From: Oscillospiraceae bacterium
Lineage (GTDB): Bacteria > Bacillota > Clostridia > Oscillospirales > Acutalibacteraceae
DNA length: 39,814 nt
NCBI GenBank assembly: GCA_902786285.1
Contig: CADABX010000012.1
Coordinates: 31,308 to 71,121 of the forward strand
Reading direction: 5' to 3'
This document shows positions 1 to 8,347 of the stretch, piece by piece; the stretch's first letter is position 1; every line of letters begins with the position of its first letter. The notes under the pieces are model-generated. The model was not told the origin of the DNA and made no database searches. It worked only from the letters and a program-made list of their open reading frames with translations. A program made the translations under genes and the position numbers.

Positions 1-24
1 GATAGCAAGATAGCAAGATAGCAA
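1..24. repeat. 8-bp tandem repeat at the window edge
   Basis: Three exact head-to-tail copies of GATAGCAA, followed by a degenerate GAAACAAG. The array starts at the window boundary and may extend outside it. No function can be assigned. Confidence 0.8.
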
Positions 25-38
25 GAAACAAGAAAAGA

Positions 39-65
39 CCTGTGCAAACGCTTGCACAGGCCTTT
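39..65 (-). terminator. Rho-independent terminator of the 78-4210 operon, probably bidirectional
   Basis: A perfect 9-bp stem, CCTGTGCAA / TTGCACAGG, with a 4-nt loop lies just after the stop codon of the minus-strand operon. Read on minus it is followed by TCTTTTCTTG. Read on plus it is followed by CCTTTTTG, so it could also stop transcripts arriving from the left. Confidence 0.85.
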
Positions 66-77
66 TTGTATGTTCAT

Positions 78-2150
78 TCAGATTTTCAGCGCTTTGTTGA
101 ACGCGTCGTGGACGGCGTGGCCGATCGTGCCGCCTTTGTCGGCGTCGCCCACGGCGACCGCTTCGATGCCTTTTTCTTTCAGTTCGGCAACGAGATTGTT
201 GCACGGGCGCACGCCCATGGCGAGCACAACGGCGTCCGCCGGCAAAAAGGCGCGGCGTTTCGTCTTTTGATCCTGCACGGTGATATGATCTTCCGCGATC
301 GCGCAAAGCGCGGTGTTCAGCAAAAACCGCGTGCCATAGGGCTTGATGCGTGCCATGGAGTCGTCGACAAACTGGAACCACGCGCCGGGCGCAACGGTCT
401 TTGCCATCTCAACAACGGTCACGTCGTTGCCGCTTTCGTTGAGCGCTTCGGTGGTTTCCAATCCTGTCAGACCGCTGCCGATGACGGCGACGGTTTTGTT
501 TTCGAGTTTCACTTCGCCCTTCAGAATCTGCGGCGCGGTGTAGACGTTTTCCAACGCGATGCCGGGGATGCTGCGCGGGCGTACCGGTGTGCCGCCGGCG
601 GCAACGATGACAACGTCCGGTTTGTGCGAAGCGATGCCGTCTGCCGTTGCGTCGATGCCGTATTCGAAGATGACGCCGAGCGATTGCGCTTCGCGCGTCA
701 GATCCTCCACGCACCAGTGGAGTTTCGCCTTGTGCGGGCCTGCGGCGGCAATGTTGACCTGGCCGCCGGGCACGTCAGCTTTTTCGATGACAACGACCTT
801 GAAGCCGCGTCTTGCAAGCGTGATGGCGGCGGACAGTCCCGCCGGGCCTGCGCCGATCACGGCAGCCGTTTTGCCTTCGCCGTCCTTTGGCAGGGCGGCA
901 TATTCCTTTTCGATGCCGACCGCCACGTTCAGCGCGCATTCGCCGGTTTTGCCGACGGTGGCATTTTCAATAAACGACTTGATGCAGTGCAGGCAGCCGA
1001 TGCAGCGGCGAATCTGTTCGGGGTGTCCCTCCTGCGCTTTCTTTGCCCAGTCGGGGTCGCAGATAAAGTTGCGCGCGGAGCCGACGAAATCCTGATAGCC
1101 CTCTTCGATCTGGCGCTCCGCCGGTTCGGGCGAGCGGATAAAGTTGGCGGCGATGACGGGGATGCTGACGGTCTCTTTGATCGCTTTAGCAAGATAGGCG
1201 CGCCAGCCGGGCTCAAACGAGGTCGGCTCCAGCCAGTAGTTGTAGGTGTCGTAGCAGGCAGAGCTGACGTCGATCGCGTCCACGCCGAGCTCCTCCAGCC
1301 GTTTGGCGATCTTTTTGCCGGTCTCGAGTCCGTAGCCCTTGCCGGGCTGGCCGATCCGGTCATACATCTCATCGGCGCAAAGGCGCACGATCAGCGGATA
1401 GTCCTTGCCGCACTGCGTTTTGATGCCTTCGACGATTTCGGCGAGAAAGCGCAGCCGGTTTTCAAACGAGCCGCCGTATTCGTCGGTGCGCATGTTGGTG
1501 TTGGGGCTGAGGAACTGTTGGATGATATAGCCGTGGGTCGCGTGCAGCTCCACCGCGTCCACACCGGCCTTTTTGCAGCGCACGGCGGCGGCGATGAAAT
1601 CGTCGCGCAGCTTTTGGACGCTGCGGTGGCTCATGGCGTGGATGCGCGTGGCGCCGTGGGCGCTCAGTTCACAATCGGAGGGCGCCTCCTGCGACATACA
1701 GATTTTCTTTTGCTCAAGGCCCATCAGAAGCGGCGTCGCCTTGAACATCAGGTCCATCACGCCCGGGAATTTGCGCTGCACGGGAATGACCAGAGGCAGC
1801 GAATTGATCGCGCTGGCGTAGCCCTGGCGACCCGGGTGGTGCAGCTGAATGCAAAGCTTTGCGCCCGCGTCGTGGATGCGCTGTACCATTTTTTTCATCG
1901 GCTCGATCTGCCAGTCGTTCGCCATGGAAAGCTGGGTAAACGTCGACGTTGCCGCCATATCGTTGACACGGCAGATGCCGGGGATGATGAGTCCCACGCC
2001 GCCTTTGGCGCGCGCTTCATAGTAGCAGATCATCTTTTCCGTCGGGGTGCCGTCGGTCTGGCCGAGAGAGAATTCCGCGGCGTTCATCACCACGCGGTTT
2101 TTCACCGTCATGGTGCCGATGTTCATTGGAGAAAACATCATATCAAACAT
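78..2150 (-). CDS. FAD/FMN-dependent ene-reductase, 2,4-dienoyl-CoA reductase / BaiCD-like family
   Basis: A 690-aa flavoenzyme with the three-part layout of bacterial 2,4-dienoyl-CoA reductase. An Old Yellow Enzyme TIM barrel (about 1-365) carries QLHHPGRQ and the HATHGY active-site stretch at 203-208. A [4Fe-4S] segment has Cys383, 386, 389 and 405. An FAD/NAD(P) module has GAGPAG at 433-438 and GSGLTG at 558-563. The family passes hydride from NAD(P)H through FAD and the cluster to FMN and reduces activated C=C bonds of fatty acyl-CoAs, bile-acid intermediates or other enones. The substrate cannot be read from sequence. It is the last gene of a three-gene operon, 10 bp after the SDR, with a terminator at 39-65. 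The Cys spacing CX2CX2C is tighter than the CX2CX3C I expect for E. coli FadH. The protein is full length, cytoplasmic and has no signal peptide. Confidence 0.9.
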   Translation of the reverse strand: MFDMMFSPMNIGTMTVKNRVVMNAAEFSLGQTDGTPTEKMICYYEARAKGGVGLIIPGICRVNDMAATSTFTQLSMANDWQIEPMKKMVQRIHDAGAKLCIQLHHPGRQGYASAINSLPLVIPVQRKFPGVMDLMFKATPLLMGLEQKKICMSQEAPSDCELSAHGATRIHAMSHRSVQKLRDDFIAAAVRCKKAGVDAVELHATHGYIIQQFLSPNTNMRTDEYGGSFENRLRFLAEIVEGIKTQCGKDYPLIVRLCADEMYDRIGQPGKGYGLETGKKIAKRLEELGVDAIDVSSACYDTYNYWLEPTSFEPGWRAYLAKAIKETVSIPVIAANFIRSPEPAERQIEEGYQDFVGSARNFICDPDWAKKAQEGHPEQIRRCIGCLHCIKSFIENATVGKTGECALNVAVGIEKEYAALPKDGEGKTAAVIGAGPAGLSAAITLARRGFKVVVIEKADVPGGQVNIAAAGPHKAKLHWCVEDLTREAQSLGVIFEYGIDATADGIASHKPDVVIVAAGGTPVRPRSIPGIALENVYTAPQILKGEVKLENKTVAVIGSGLTGLETTEALNESGNDVTVVEMAKTVAPGAWFQFVDDSMARIKPYGTRFLLNTALCAIAEDHITVQDQKTKRRAFLPADAVVLAMGVRPCNNLVAELKEKGIEAVAVGDADKGGTIGHAVHDAFNKALKI

Positions 2151-2160
2151 CTCGTTGCCC

Positions 2161-3036
2161 TCACTTGTTCAAAACCGCCTGCACGGCGTCCTTGCCTTTT
2201 TTAATCAGATCCGCGCCCTTGTCGGCTGTGGCTGCGGCCGCGTCGGCACCGAGCGTTTTCAGCTTCTCTTTGAACCGGTTGAGCTTTGCGGTTTCAAGTC
2301 CCCAATACACCGTGCGCACCGGCGGGCAGACGCCCATCAGCACCTTGGACACGGCAAACAGCGGGTTGGGCGAGACGAACTTTTTGCCGCTTTCGATCCC
2401 GGCAACCATCTTGCGCGCCACCACGTCGGGCTGCTGAACCGGGAATGGCTTTTCAAACGGTACGGGGTTTGCCACACGGAAGAAGTTGGTGTCGGTGGCA
2501 ACGGGGTACAGACAGGTGATCTGCATATTTTTCGGCGCTTCGAGCCGGATCGCCTGCTGGAAGCCCTGCAGACCGAACTTCGACGCGCTGTAGATCGCGT
2601 AGCCCGGCATCGCCATCTGGCCGATGGCGCTCACCGTGATGGCAAGGATGCCGTCGCGGCCGTCGAGATGGTGGAGATATTTCGCGTATGTATAAATGGG
2701 GGAGAGGGTATTGGTGTCAAACATCACCTTGACGCGATCCCAGTCTTCATAGTTGAATTCCTCGTAATACGGAAAGCCGGCGTTGGCGTAGAAGATGTCG
2801 ATCTTCCGCCCTTCAAAGACTTCGTTCGCCTTTTCAAACACAGCGTCCACACCCTCCTTGGTGCTGATGTCCATATTGAACGGGATCACGTTTTCCGCAA
2901 AGGTGGAAAGCAGCTGCTCCGCGTGGCGCGACACGGCAAGGATCTTGTTGCCGCTGCCCTTGACAAGCAGACGCAGCACCTCAAAGCCGATGCCGCTGGA
3001 CGCGCCGGTCAGAACGATGGTTTTGTTGTTGATCAT
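2161..3036 (-). CDS. Short-chain dehydrogenase/reductase (SDR family)
   Basis: A 291-aa classical SDR. The Rossmann cofactor motif TGASSGIG is at 10-17, the NAG structural motif at 85-87, and the catalytic triad is Ser136, Tyr149 and Lys153 (YSASK). Such enzymes oxidise hydroxyls or reduce ketones with NAD(P). It is the middle gene of the operon, between the tocopherol-cyclase-like gene and the ene-reductase, so an alcohol/ketone step on the same substrate is a reasonable inference. The C-terminal stretch after about 190 is longer than in minimal SDRs. It contains a hydrophobic segment and an Ala/Lys-rich tail (about 260-291), which could allow peripheral membrane association. The substrate is unknown. 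Confidence 0.88.
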   Translation of the reverse strand: MINNKTIVLTGASSGIGFEVLRLLVKGSGNKILAVSRHAEQLLSTFAENVIPFNMDISTKEGVDAVFEKANEVFEGRKIDIFYANAGFPYYEEFNYEDWDRVKVMFDTNTLSPIYTYAKYLHHLDGRDGILAITVSAIGQMAMPGYAIYSASKFGLQGFQQAIRLEAPKNMQITCLYPVATDTNFFRVANPVPFEKPFPVQQPDVVARKMVAGIESGKKFVSPNPLFAVSKVLMGVCPPVRTVYWGLETAKLNRFKEKLKTLGADAAAATADKGADLIKKGKDAVQAVLNK

Positions 3037-3073
3037 ATGGATACACCCTTTCTTTCATTTCTGCGTTATCGCT

Positions 3074-4210
3074 TTATCTGTCATACTCGCCGAATTCGCA
3101 GCCGATGCCTTCCGCTTTCACCTCATCCACGAGCGTCCAGCTTGTGCCGGTGCGTTGATAGAGCTTGATGATACCCGTGCCCGTGCCGCCGTTCCAAAGG
3201 CGGTTGTGGCGCTTGGTACCGTTGGGCGCCTCGTAGTTGATATTGAGCATCTCCTCTTTTTTGCAGGTGATCACAGTGTCCATCTTGGCTTTGAACGTGG
3301 TCTGTACCACATGCCAATGGATTTCGTCCTCCGTTTCCTCGCAGTCGAACTTTGTGCGGGAGCCGGTCCAGAATTTGGAAAAATTGAATTCGTAGTCCTT
3401 GCCCTCGTAATAGAACGTGCCCAGCAGCTTGCGCTCGAGCGCATAGAAATAGATTTTCGGGCGGCCGCCGCCGATTTCGAACACGCTGTTTTCAAGCTTT
3501 TTGCCGGTTTTGAGCGACGTTAAGTTGTTGCTTGAAAGCCAGACCCACGGGCTTGTGAAATCGCCGCCCCAGTTCTTGTCGGCATATCCGTTGCAGGTCT
3601 CGGGCCGGACGATATATTTTTCGCCGTTGAGCACAATCTCGCCCGTAAATGCGGTCTTGATGCCCTCGGCATGCCAGAACATTTCGAACGCGTTGATGCG
3701 GCGGAAAAACTTCGATGCGCCGTAGCCGACGTTGAACGCGATCTTTTTGTCGATTTTGAGATCCCACGTCATTGTGCCGGCGTCGCACATCCACTCCGGG
3801 TGCGCTTTCGCGTCTTCTTCTGAAATAGACACGCTGCCATAGGTGCGCGTCTCGTCGCAATAGCAGTCGTCCGCTTTCACGGAAAACGGCGGGTCGGCGT
3901 GGATATCCACATGGCGCAGCGAGAAAAAGCGGTGCAGCTGACCGTGATCCTTGCCCCAATAGCCGACGTTGACCATCAGATACGACGGGCGTTTGCCGGC
4001 GTTGCGGGCGAGCGGATCGTTCCAGACGATGACGGGCTCGTCCTCGGCGTAGTCGGGATTGCAGGTGAAAAATTCCACATAGAACGGCTTCTTTTCGCCG
4101 GTCGCTGCGTTTTCTGCGGTCAGTGAATGCCACCACCAGTCGTAGCCCTTTTTGCGCAGCGGACCGCGCAGCATCCATTCATTGCGTGAAATTGCGCTTA
4201 CATTTGCCAT
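3074..4210 (-). CDS. Tocopherol cyclase-like (lipocalin-type) protein
   Basis: A 378-aa protein rich in beta strands and aromatics, containing DKNWGGDF followed by PWVWLSSNNL. This resembles the conserved NWG...W.W signature of the tocopherol cyclase family; I recognise the family from this motif and the fold-like pattern only. Plant tocopherol cyclases close the chromanol ring, but bacterial relatives are mostly uncharacterised and may bind or modify other lipids. The start at 4210 is supported by AGGAGG eight bases upstream and by a promoter at 4274-4302. An upstream in-frame ATG at 4315 lies before that promoter and is rejected. It is the first gene of the operon with an SDR and an ene-reductase. 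No signal peptide is visible. Alternative: another carotenoid/lipid-binding lipocalin-like family. Confidence 0.65.
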   Translation of the reverse strand: MANVSAISRNEWMLRGPLRKKGYDWWWHSLTAENAATGEKKPFYVEFFTCNPDYAEDEPVIVWNDPLARNAGKRPSYLMVNVGYWGKDHGQLHRFFSLRHVDIHADPPFSVKADDCYCDETRTYGSVSISEEDAKAHPEWMCDAGTMTWDLKIDKKIAFNVGYGASKFFRRINAFEMFWHAEGIKTAFTGEIVLNGEKYIVRPETCNGYADKNWGGDFTSPWVWLSSNNLTSLKTGKKLENSVFEIGGGRPKIYFYALERKLLGTFYYEGKDYEFNFSKFWTGSRTKFDCEETEDEIHWHVVQTTFKAKMDTVITCKKEEMLNINYEAPNGTKRHNRLWNGGTGTGIIKLYQRTGTSWTLVDEVKAEGIGCEFGEYDR

Positions 4211-4238
4211 AAAACCAACCTCCTGATTATGTTTTGCT

Positions 4239-4250
4239 GCGGCGCGCCGC
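4239..4250. other. GC palindrome in the 5' leader of the tocopherol-cyclase-like operon
   Basis: GCGGCGCGCCGC is a perfect 12-bp palindrome between the promoter (4274-4302) and the ribosome-binding site near 4219. It could form a leader hairpin or an operator. Nothing in the sequence decides between these. Confidence 0.4.
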
Positions 4251-4273
4251 TGTGGGCACGCCCGTTCCTGTTC

Positions 4274-4302
4274 ATTATAGCAAAAATACAAAACCGAGAC
4301 AA
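4274..4302 (-). promoter_or_regulatory. Sigma-A promoter of the minus-strand 78-4210 operon
   Basis: Read on minus: -35 TTGTCT, a 17-nt spacer, then -10 TATAAT preceded by TGC (extended -10). Transcription should start near 4267, leaving a leader of about 55 nt before the ATG at 4210. Confidence 0.85.
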
Positions 4303-4349
4303 GTAATTTTGACAAATTTATAAAAATTTATTATAAATATTTCAAGATT

Positions 4350-7181
4350 TCATTCATTTTCCACAACGATCTCCGGCTGCGTGGCTGCAGGCGGCGCAAA
4401 CACTTCGCGCGTGAGCTTCGGCGGCTGCGGCTGTTTCGGCTGCGGCGCCGGGTACAGCAGACCTTCAAACACCCTGCGGTTGCGGCAAACGAACGCGGGC
4501 AGAAGCGGATGCTTGCCCTTGCGTTTTCGAAGCAGGAAAAACAGCGCCAGCACCAGCAGCACAAACAGCGTAAACAGCGAAATGATCAAACTGCCGATCC
4601 CGCCGGGCACTTCGTAGTGCATCTCGATGGTGTGCTCACCCTTGGAAACGCGGATTGCCAAAAGCGCGTCGCCGAGCGAGAGCCGGTCGCTGTCCTTGAG
4701 CTTTTTGCCGTCGAGTGTGATGATCCAGCCGCTGTCCGCGGGGATGCTGGTATAGAGTATGCTGTTTTTCTTTGCGGTAAACGTGCCGGACAGCCGGCTT
4801 TCTTCAAAGCTTTCCAGCGTCATGGCGCCGGACTGCAGTTTGCTGTAGCCGCGTTCGAACAAATCGTGATCCATTGTGCAAACCTCAAACGTCACAAAGC
4901 CGCTTTCCTGCTCGAACGGAATCGTCACATTGACCGTTTCGCCCTTTTCGTGGTAGCCGAGGTCGAGAATGCACGGGTGCGACGTGCTGTGCTCGTGGGT
5001 GCCGAGATAGCTTGACATGGTGATATTCTTACTACTGCCGCCGTCGACCTGGAAATAGAGATACAGGTTCGCGTTTTCCGTTGCCGTCAGCGTAAACGTG
5101 GCGCTGGCGTCGGAATCGGCCTTGCGATCGCTCTTGTGGAAATAGAAGCGGTTGCCGGAAAGATCTTCGGTAAACGGATCGACGTTGGCGTAGTTGACGA
5201 ACGCGACCGGCACCTGCCGGAACAAAGTGCCCTCGAGACCCGTGGCGCGCAGGAAAAAGTCCTCCTGCACGGTAAACGGATCGGTGTCGTCCGTGTTCCA
5301 GTACTCCGTGCTTTTGTCCACAACAAAGCCGAGCGGCAGATAGTAGTTGTTGGAAAACGCCTCGTATTTCCCGATCGTGGTCACAGCGGCGTAGTTCGGC
5401 GCGCCCAGCACGTTCGGCTCGGTGTTGTTCACCACATATTTCAGCGCGTGCATCATGTTATATACGGGCGTCTGCGGATTGTAGGTGTAGGAATTGATCT
5501 TGTTGCTCATCATGCCGAGCCGGCTTTCGAGCTTTGCCAGATTCTCATACGCCATGGACGAAAACATGGACACGCCGTTGTAGCCGAACCAGCTGTTGTC
5601 CATGCGCGTGCGCAGATAGGTCAGCTCCATGCGCCAGAACGGATCGTTTTCCTCTTTGTCGTCCAGCTCCTCCTTGAGCAGCCGGAAATCGTCGTAGTCG
5701 TCTTCATAGGACGCACGCGTCACGGTGTTGGGAAACGCCTGGGTGTCGCAGGCGATCACTTCGCAGCAGATGGCGACCACCATCAGCAGCGCCACCGACG
5801 CCGATTGAAAGCGTCTGTCCTTGAACAGCGTTAAAAGCAGCGTGAACACGACCAGCAGCGCCAGCGTGAAATAGACCGACGTGTCGGTGACGTTTTTCGA
5901 TTTGACGTTCTGCACGATCACAACGAACGCGCCGATCAAAAGTGCGCAAAGCCCGATCTGCCGCGCAGAAAACTCGCTGAGGCGCAGCAGCGTTTTATAC
6001 GCCATAACGAGCAGAATGAACGAATACATGAACGAAAAGCGGTAGGGCAGATCGTTCGGGAAATGCAGCCCGTGCCAGATATAGTTGAGGAAATTGAGGT
6101 TAAACGACGCATACAGCACCGCCAGCAAAATCAGCGTGGCGGCCTTTTCTTTTTTGGAGATGGAGTGCGTAAAGAAATACAGCGGCAAAAGGAGCAGCGT
6201 GAGCACGCCGCAATAGACGTTGGGCAGCACATCGTCGCCGCTGCTGCGGATCGTGGTGGTCAGCGCCGTAAAATGGTTGGCGAAAAAGTCAAAGATCGTA
6301 AAGTAGCTTTTGACCTCCTGCGGAAACGAGCCGTTGGTGGCGGAGCAGTTTTGCAAAATCCGGTAGGTCGGCACGAGCACGACCGCCATCAGTCCCGCGG
6401 CGGCCACCGACCACAGCGCAAACAGCACGCCCGCGCGCAGAAAGCGGTTGTTTTTGCATTTGGCAAAAAACGAGGCGTGCGCCCTCCCGTAGCGGCGGCT
6501 GACACTCGATGTGACAGGGTAGTGCGCGAAAAAGTAATACAGGAAATAGAGCACCGAAAAGATGCAGAGCATGAAGCTCATATAATAGTTCGAAAACATC
6601 GACAGCGCCAGCGCACCGAAATAAAGTGCGCCCCTGCCCTCGTTGATGATCCGCTCGATCCCGAAAAGGATCACGGGCAGCAGCACCATCGCGTCGAGCC
6701 ACATCACGTTCCAGTAGTAGGCGAGCATATAGGCGCAAAACGCATACAGCAGCCCGAACGCGGCGGACAGCATCGAGTGGGAGTGCAGCGCGCGCTTGAG
6801 ATACCAAGTGAAGGTACCGGCGGACAGCGCGGCTTTGATGAGGATCATCGCGGCGATCGCTTCGGGGACGTGCTTGTGGCCGAAAAAGACGACGATCGCG
6901 CCGATGGGGCTGGACATATAGTTGAAGTAGTTGCCCAAAAAACAGCTGCCGAGGCCGCTCGTCCACGAATAGGTCATGGAGCCGTGGGAAAAGATCCGGT
7001 CATACAATTCGCCGAACAGCGGTCCGTACTGGTGATACAGGTCCATGCGCAAAATGGTGTTGTCGCCGACCGGGAACATCCGGGTGCAAAAATAAACGAT
7101 CAGCATGGCGGCACCGGCCATGGCGGCGGCGAGCAGGACGAAGCGGTTTTGCCGCAGCAGACCCGAGCGTTTTTGATTCAT
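4350..7181 (-). CDS. YfhO-family polytopic membrane protein
   Basis: A 943-aa membrane protein of the YfhO family. The N-terminal half (about 15-480) has roughly a dozen membrane helices, with a first loop carrying RMDLYHQYGP and an SGLG element, typical of GT-C-like YfhO proteins. A large extracytoplasmic domain follows (about 490-860), then a last helix near 865-890 and a basic, Pro-rich cytoplasmic tail. In Bacillus, YfhO-type proteins take part in glycosyl decoration of teichoic acids from lipid-linked sugars. Here that role is by family only. It is a single gene with its own promoter (7235-7263), divergent from spoIIIA. The 139 bp downstream are AT-rich and show no clear terminator. The start at 7181 is preceded by GAAAGAAGGG. 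Confidence 0.88.
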   Translation of the reverse strand: MNQKRSGLLRQNRFVLLAAAMAGAAMLIVYFCTRMFPVGDNTILRMDLYHQYGPLFGELYDRIFSHGSMTYSWTSGLGSCFLGNYFNYMSSPIGAIVVFFGHKHVPEAIAAMILIKAALSAGTFTWYLKRALHSHSMLSAAFGLLYAFCAYMLAYYWNVMWLDAMVLLPVILFGIERIINEGRGALYFGALALSMFSNYYMSFMLCIFSVLYFLYYFFAHYPVTSSVSRRYGRAHASFFAKCKNNRFLRAGVLFALWSVAAAGLMAVVLVPTYRILQNCSATNGSFPQEVKSYFTIFDFFANHFTALTTTIRSSGDDVLPNVYCGVLTLLLLPLYFFTHSISKKEKAATLILLAVLYASFNLNFLNYIWHGLHFPNDLPYRFSFMYSFILLVMAYKTLLRLSEFSARQIGLCALLIGAFVVIVQNVKSKNVTDTSVYFTLALLVVFTLLLTLFKDRRFQSASVALLMVVAICCEVIACDTQAFPNTVTRASYEDDYDDFRLLKEELDDKEENDPFWRMELTYLRTRMDNSWFGYNGVSMFSSMAYENLAKLESRLGMMSNKINSYTYNPQTPVYNMMHALKYVVNNTEPNVLGAPNYAAVTTIGKYEAFSNNYYLPLGFVVDKSTEYWNTDDTDPFTVQEDFFLRATGLEGTLFRQVPVAFVNYANVDPFTEDLSGNRFYFHKSDRKADSDASATFTLTATENANLYLYFQVDGGSSKNITMSSYLGTHEHSTSHPCILDLGYHEKGETVNVTIPFEQESGFVTFEVCTMDHDLFERGYSKLQSGAMTLESFEESRLSGTFTAKKNSILYTSIPADSGWIITLDGKKLKDSDRLSLGDALLAIRVSKGEHTIEMHYEVPGGIGSLIISLFTLFVLLVLALFFLLRKRKGKHPLLPAFVCRNRRVFEGLLYPAPQPKQPQPPKLTREVFAPPAATQPEIVVENE

Positions 7182-7234
7182 AAAAGCCCTTCTTTCCGAA
7201 AGAGGTGATATTCTAATCTATAGATACTCTATTT

Positions 7235-7263
7235 ATCATACATGATTTGCGGCGATGATTCAA
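7235..7263 (-). promoter_or_regulatory. Sigma-A promoter of the YfhO-family gene
   Basis: Read on minus: -35 TTGAAT, a 17-nt spacer and -10 TATGAT. It lies 53 bp upstream of the ATG at 7181, in the divergent region shared with spoIIIAA. Confidence 0.75.
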
Positions 7264-7316
7264 GCGTTTTCACAGTTTTGAAACAGAAATTTCAATTTGT
7301 GCCCTGCGTTCTAACC

Positions 7317-7328
7317 GCCGGCGCCGGC
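7317..7328. other. GC palindrome just upstream of the spoIIIAA ribosome-binding site
   Basis: GCCGGCGCCGGC is a perfect 12-bp palindrome ending 15 bp before the AAAGGAG ribosome-binding site at 7344-7350. It could form a hairpin in the spoIIIA leader. The role is unknown. Confidence 0.4.
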
Positions 7329-7357
7329 GCATAGGGTATAGCGAAAGGAGGATGCGT

Positions 7358-8347
7358 ATGGACGCTTGCTTTGAAAAGGCGGTCTCTTTCCTGTCGCCGG
7401 GCATCCGCAGCGTGCTGCTGCAGCTGGACGAGCCGGTACAAGGGGAGACGTATGAAATCCGGCTGCGCGCCGAGCAGCCGGTGGTGCTGTTCGGCAAAGC
7501 GGGCAGCGCGCTGCTGCAGTGCGACGGCACACTGTCGAAGGACCGGATCGACACAGCGCTGTACTGCTCCGCGGAGCAGCTTTCCGACACATTTCACCGC
7601 CTGTGCAACTATTCGGTCCACACCCATATCCGCGCCATGACGCAGGGCTTTGTTTCCACCGCGGGCGGCGACCGGGTCGGCGTTGCCGGCACGGCGGTCT
7701 GCGATGAAACCGGCAACATCGTTTCGGTGCGCGATATCACATCGCTGAACGTGCGCGTGGCGCGCGACATCAAGGGCTGCGCGGACGGTCTGAGAAAGCT
7801 GTTCCGACCGGATCAGCCGCCGCAAAGTGTGCTGATCGCCGGCGCGCCCTCGTCGGGCAAAACAACGCTTTTGCGCGATCTTGCAAGATCGCTTTCGTCG
7901 TTTGGGTCCGGCTGCAGCTATAAAACCGTGGTGCTCGATCCGCGGTGCGAGCTGTTTCCCAAAAACAGCCGTCCGGGCGTCAATTGCGATGTGTTCAGCG
8001 CCTATCCGAACCGGCTGGCCGTGCCGATGGCGGTGCGCACGTTTTCGCCGCAGCTGGTCGTCTGCGACGAGGTGGCAACAAAAGAGGAGGCGGCGGCGAT
8101 TGAAACCGGGGTCAACACGGGCGTGCGGTTTTTGGCGAGTATCCACGCCGGCAGCAAAAAAGAGCTGCTGGACCGTCCGCTGTTCCGGTTTTTGCTGGAA
8201 CAATGCGGCTTTGAAACGGTGGTGCTGCTGCGCGGCGCCGAAGTGCCGGGCGAAATTGCCGGCGTATTTTCGCGAAAGGAGCTGCTTTGTGAACTGGACG
8301 GCGGCAACGGCGGCGTTTGCAGTCAGCGCGGCGGCGGGCTTCTTTGA
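7358..8347 (+). CDS. spoIIIAA: Stage III sporulation protein AA, ATPase
   Basis: A 329-aa secretion-ATPase-like protein with Walker A GAPSSGKTT (about 162-170) and Walker B LVVCDEV (about 233-239), matching SpoIIIAA, the motor of the SpoIIIA-SpoIIQ channel linking mother cell and forespore. It should act at the cytoplasmic face of the mother-cell membrane. The start at 7358 is preferred over the in-frame ATG at 7352 because AAAGGAG (7344-7350) is 7 nt from the former and 1 nt from the latter. It is the first gene of an eight-gene operon. Its last 59 bp overlap spoIIIAB. Sigma-E control is expected from the family. CATACATG at 7237 resembles a sigma-E -10, but no convincing -35 lies at the right distance. 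Confidence 0.95.
   Translation: MDACFEKAVSFLSPGIRSVLLQLDEPVQGETYEIRLRAEQPVVLFGKAGSALLQCDGTLSKDRIDTALYCSAEQLSDTFHRLCNYSVHTHIRAMTQGFVSTAGGDRVGVAGTAVCDETGNIVSVRDITSLNVRVARDIKGCADGLRKLFRPDQPPQSVLIAGAPSSGKTTLLRDLARSLSSFGSGCSYKTVVLDPRCELFPKNSRPGVNCDVFSAYPNRLAVPMAVRTFSPQLVVCDEVATKEEAAAIETGVNTGVRFLASIHAGSKKELLDRPLFRFLLEQCGFETVVLLRGAEVPGEIAGVFSRKELLCELDGGNGGVCSQRGGGLL

Noticed and set aside
4211-4315. Upstream ATG at 4315 as the start of the tocopherol-cyclase-like gene
   Set aside because: It lies upstream of the promoter at 4274-4302, has no ribosome-binding site, and would add a peptide unlike the rest of the protein. The ATG at 4210 has AGGAGG.
7208-7244. Sigma-E promoter for spoIIIA (ATATT near 7208 with CATACATG at 7237)
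   Set aside because: The -10-like CATACATG is close to the consensus, but the spacing to ATATT is about 24 nt instead of 13-15 and no better -35 is present. A sigma-E promoter is expected but not located.
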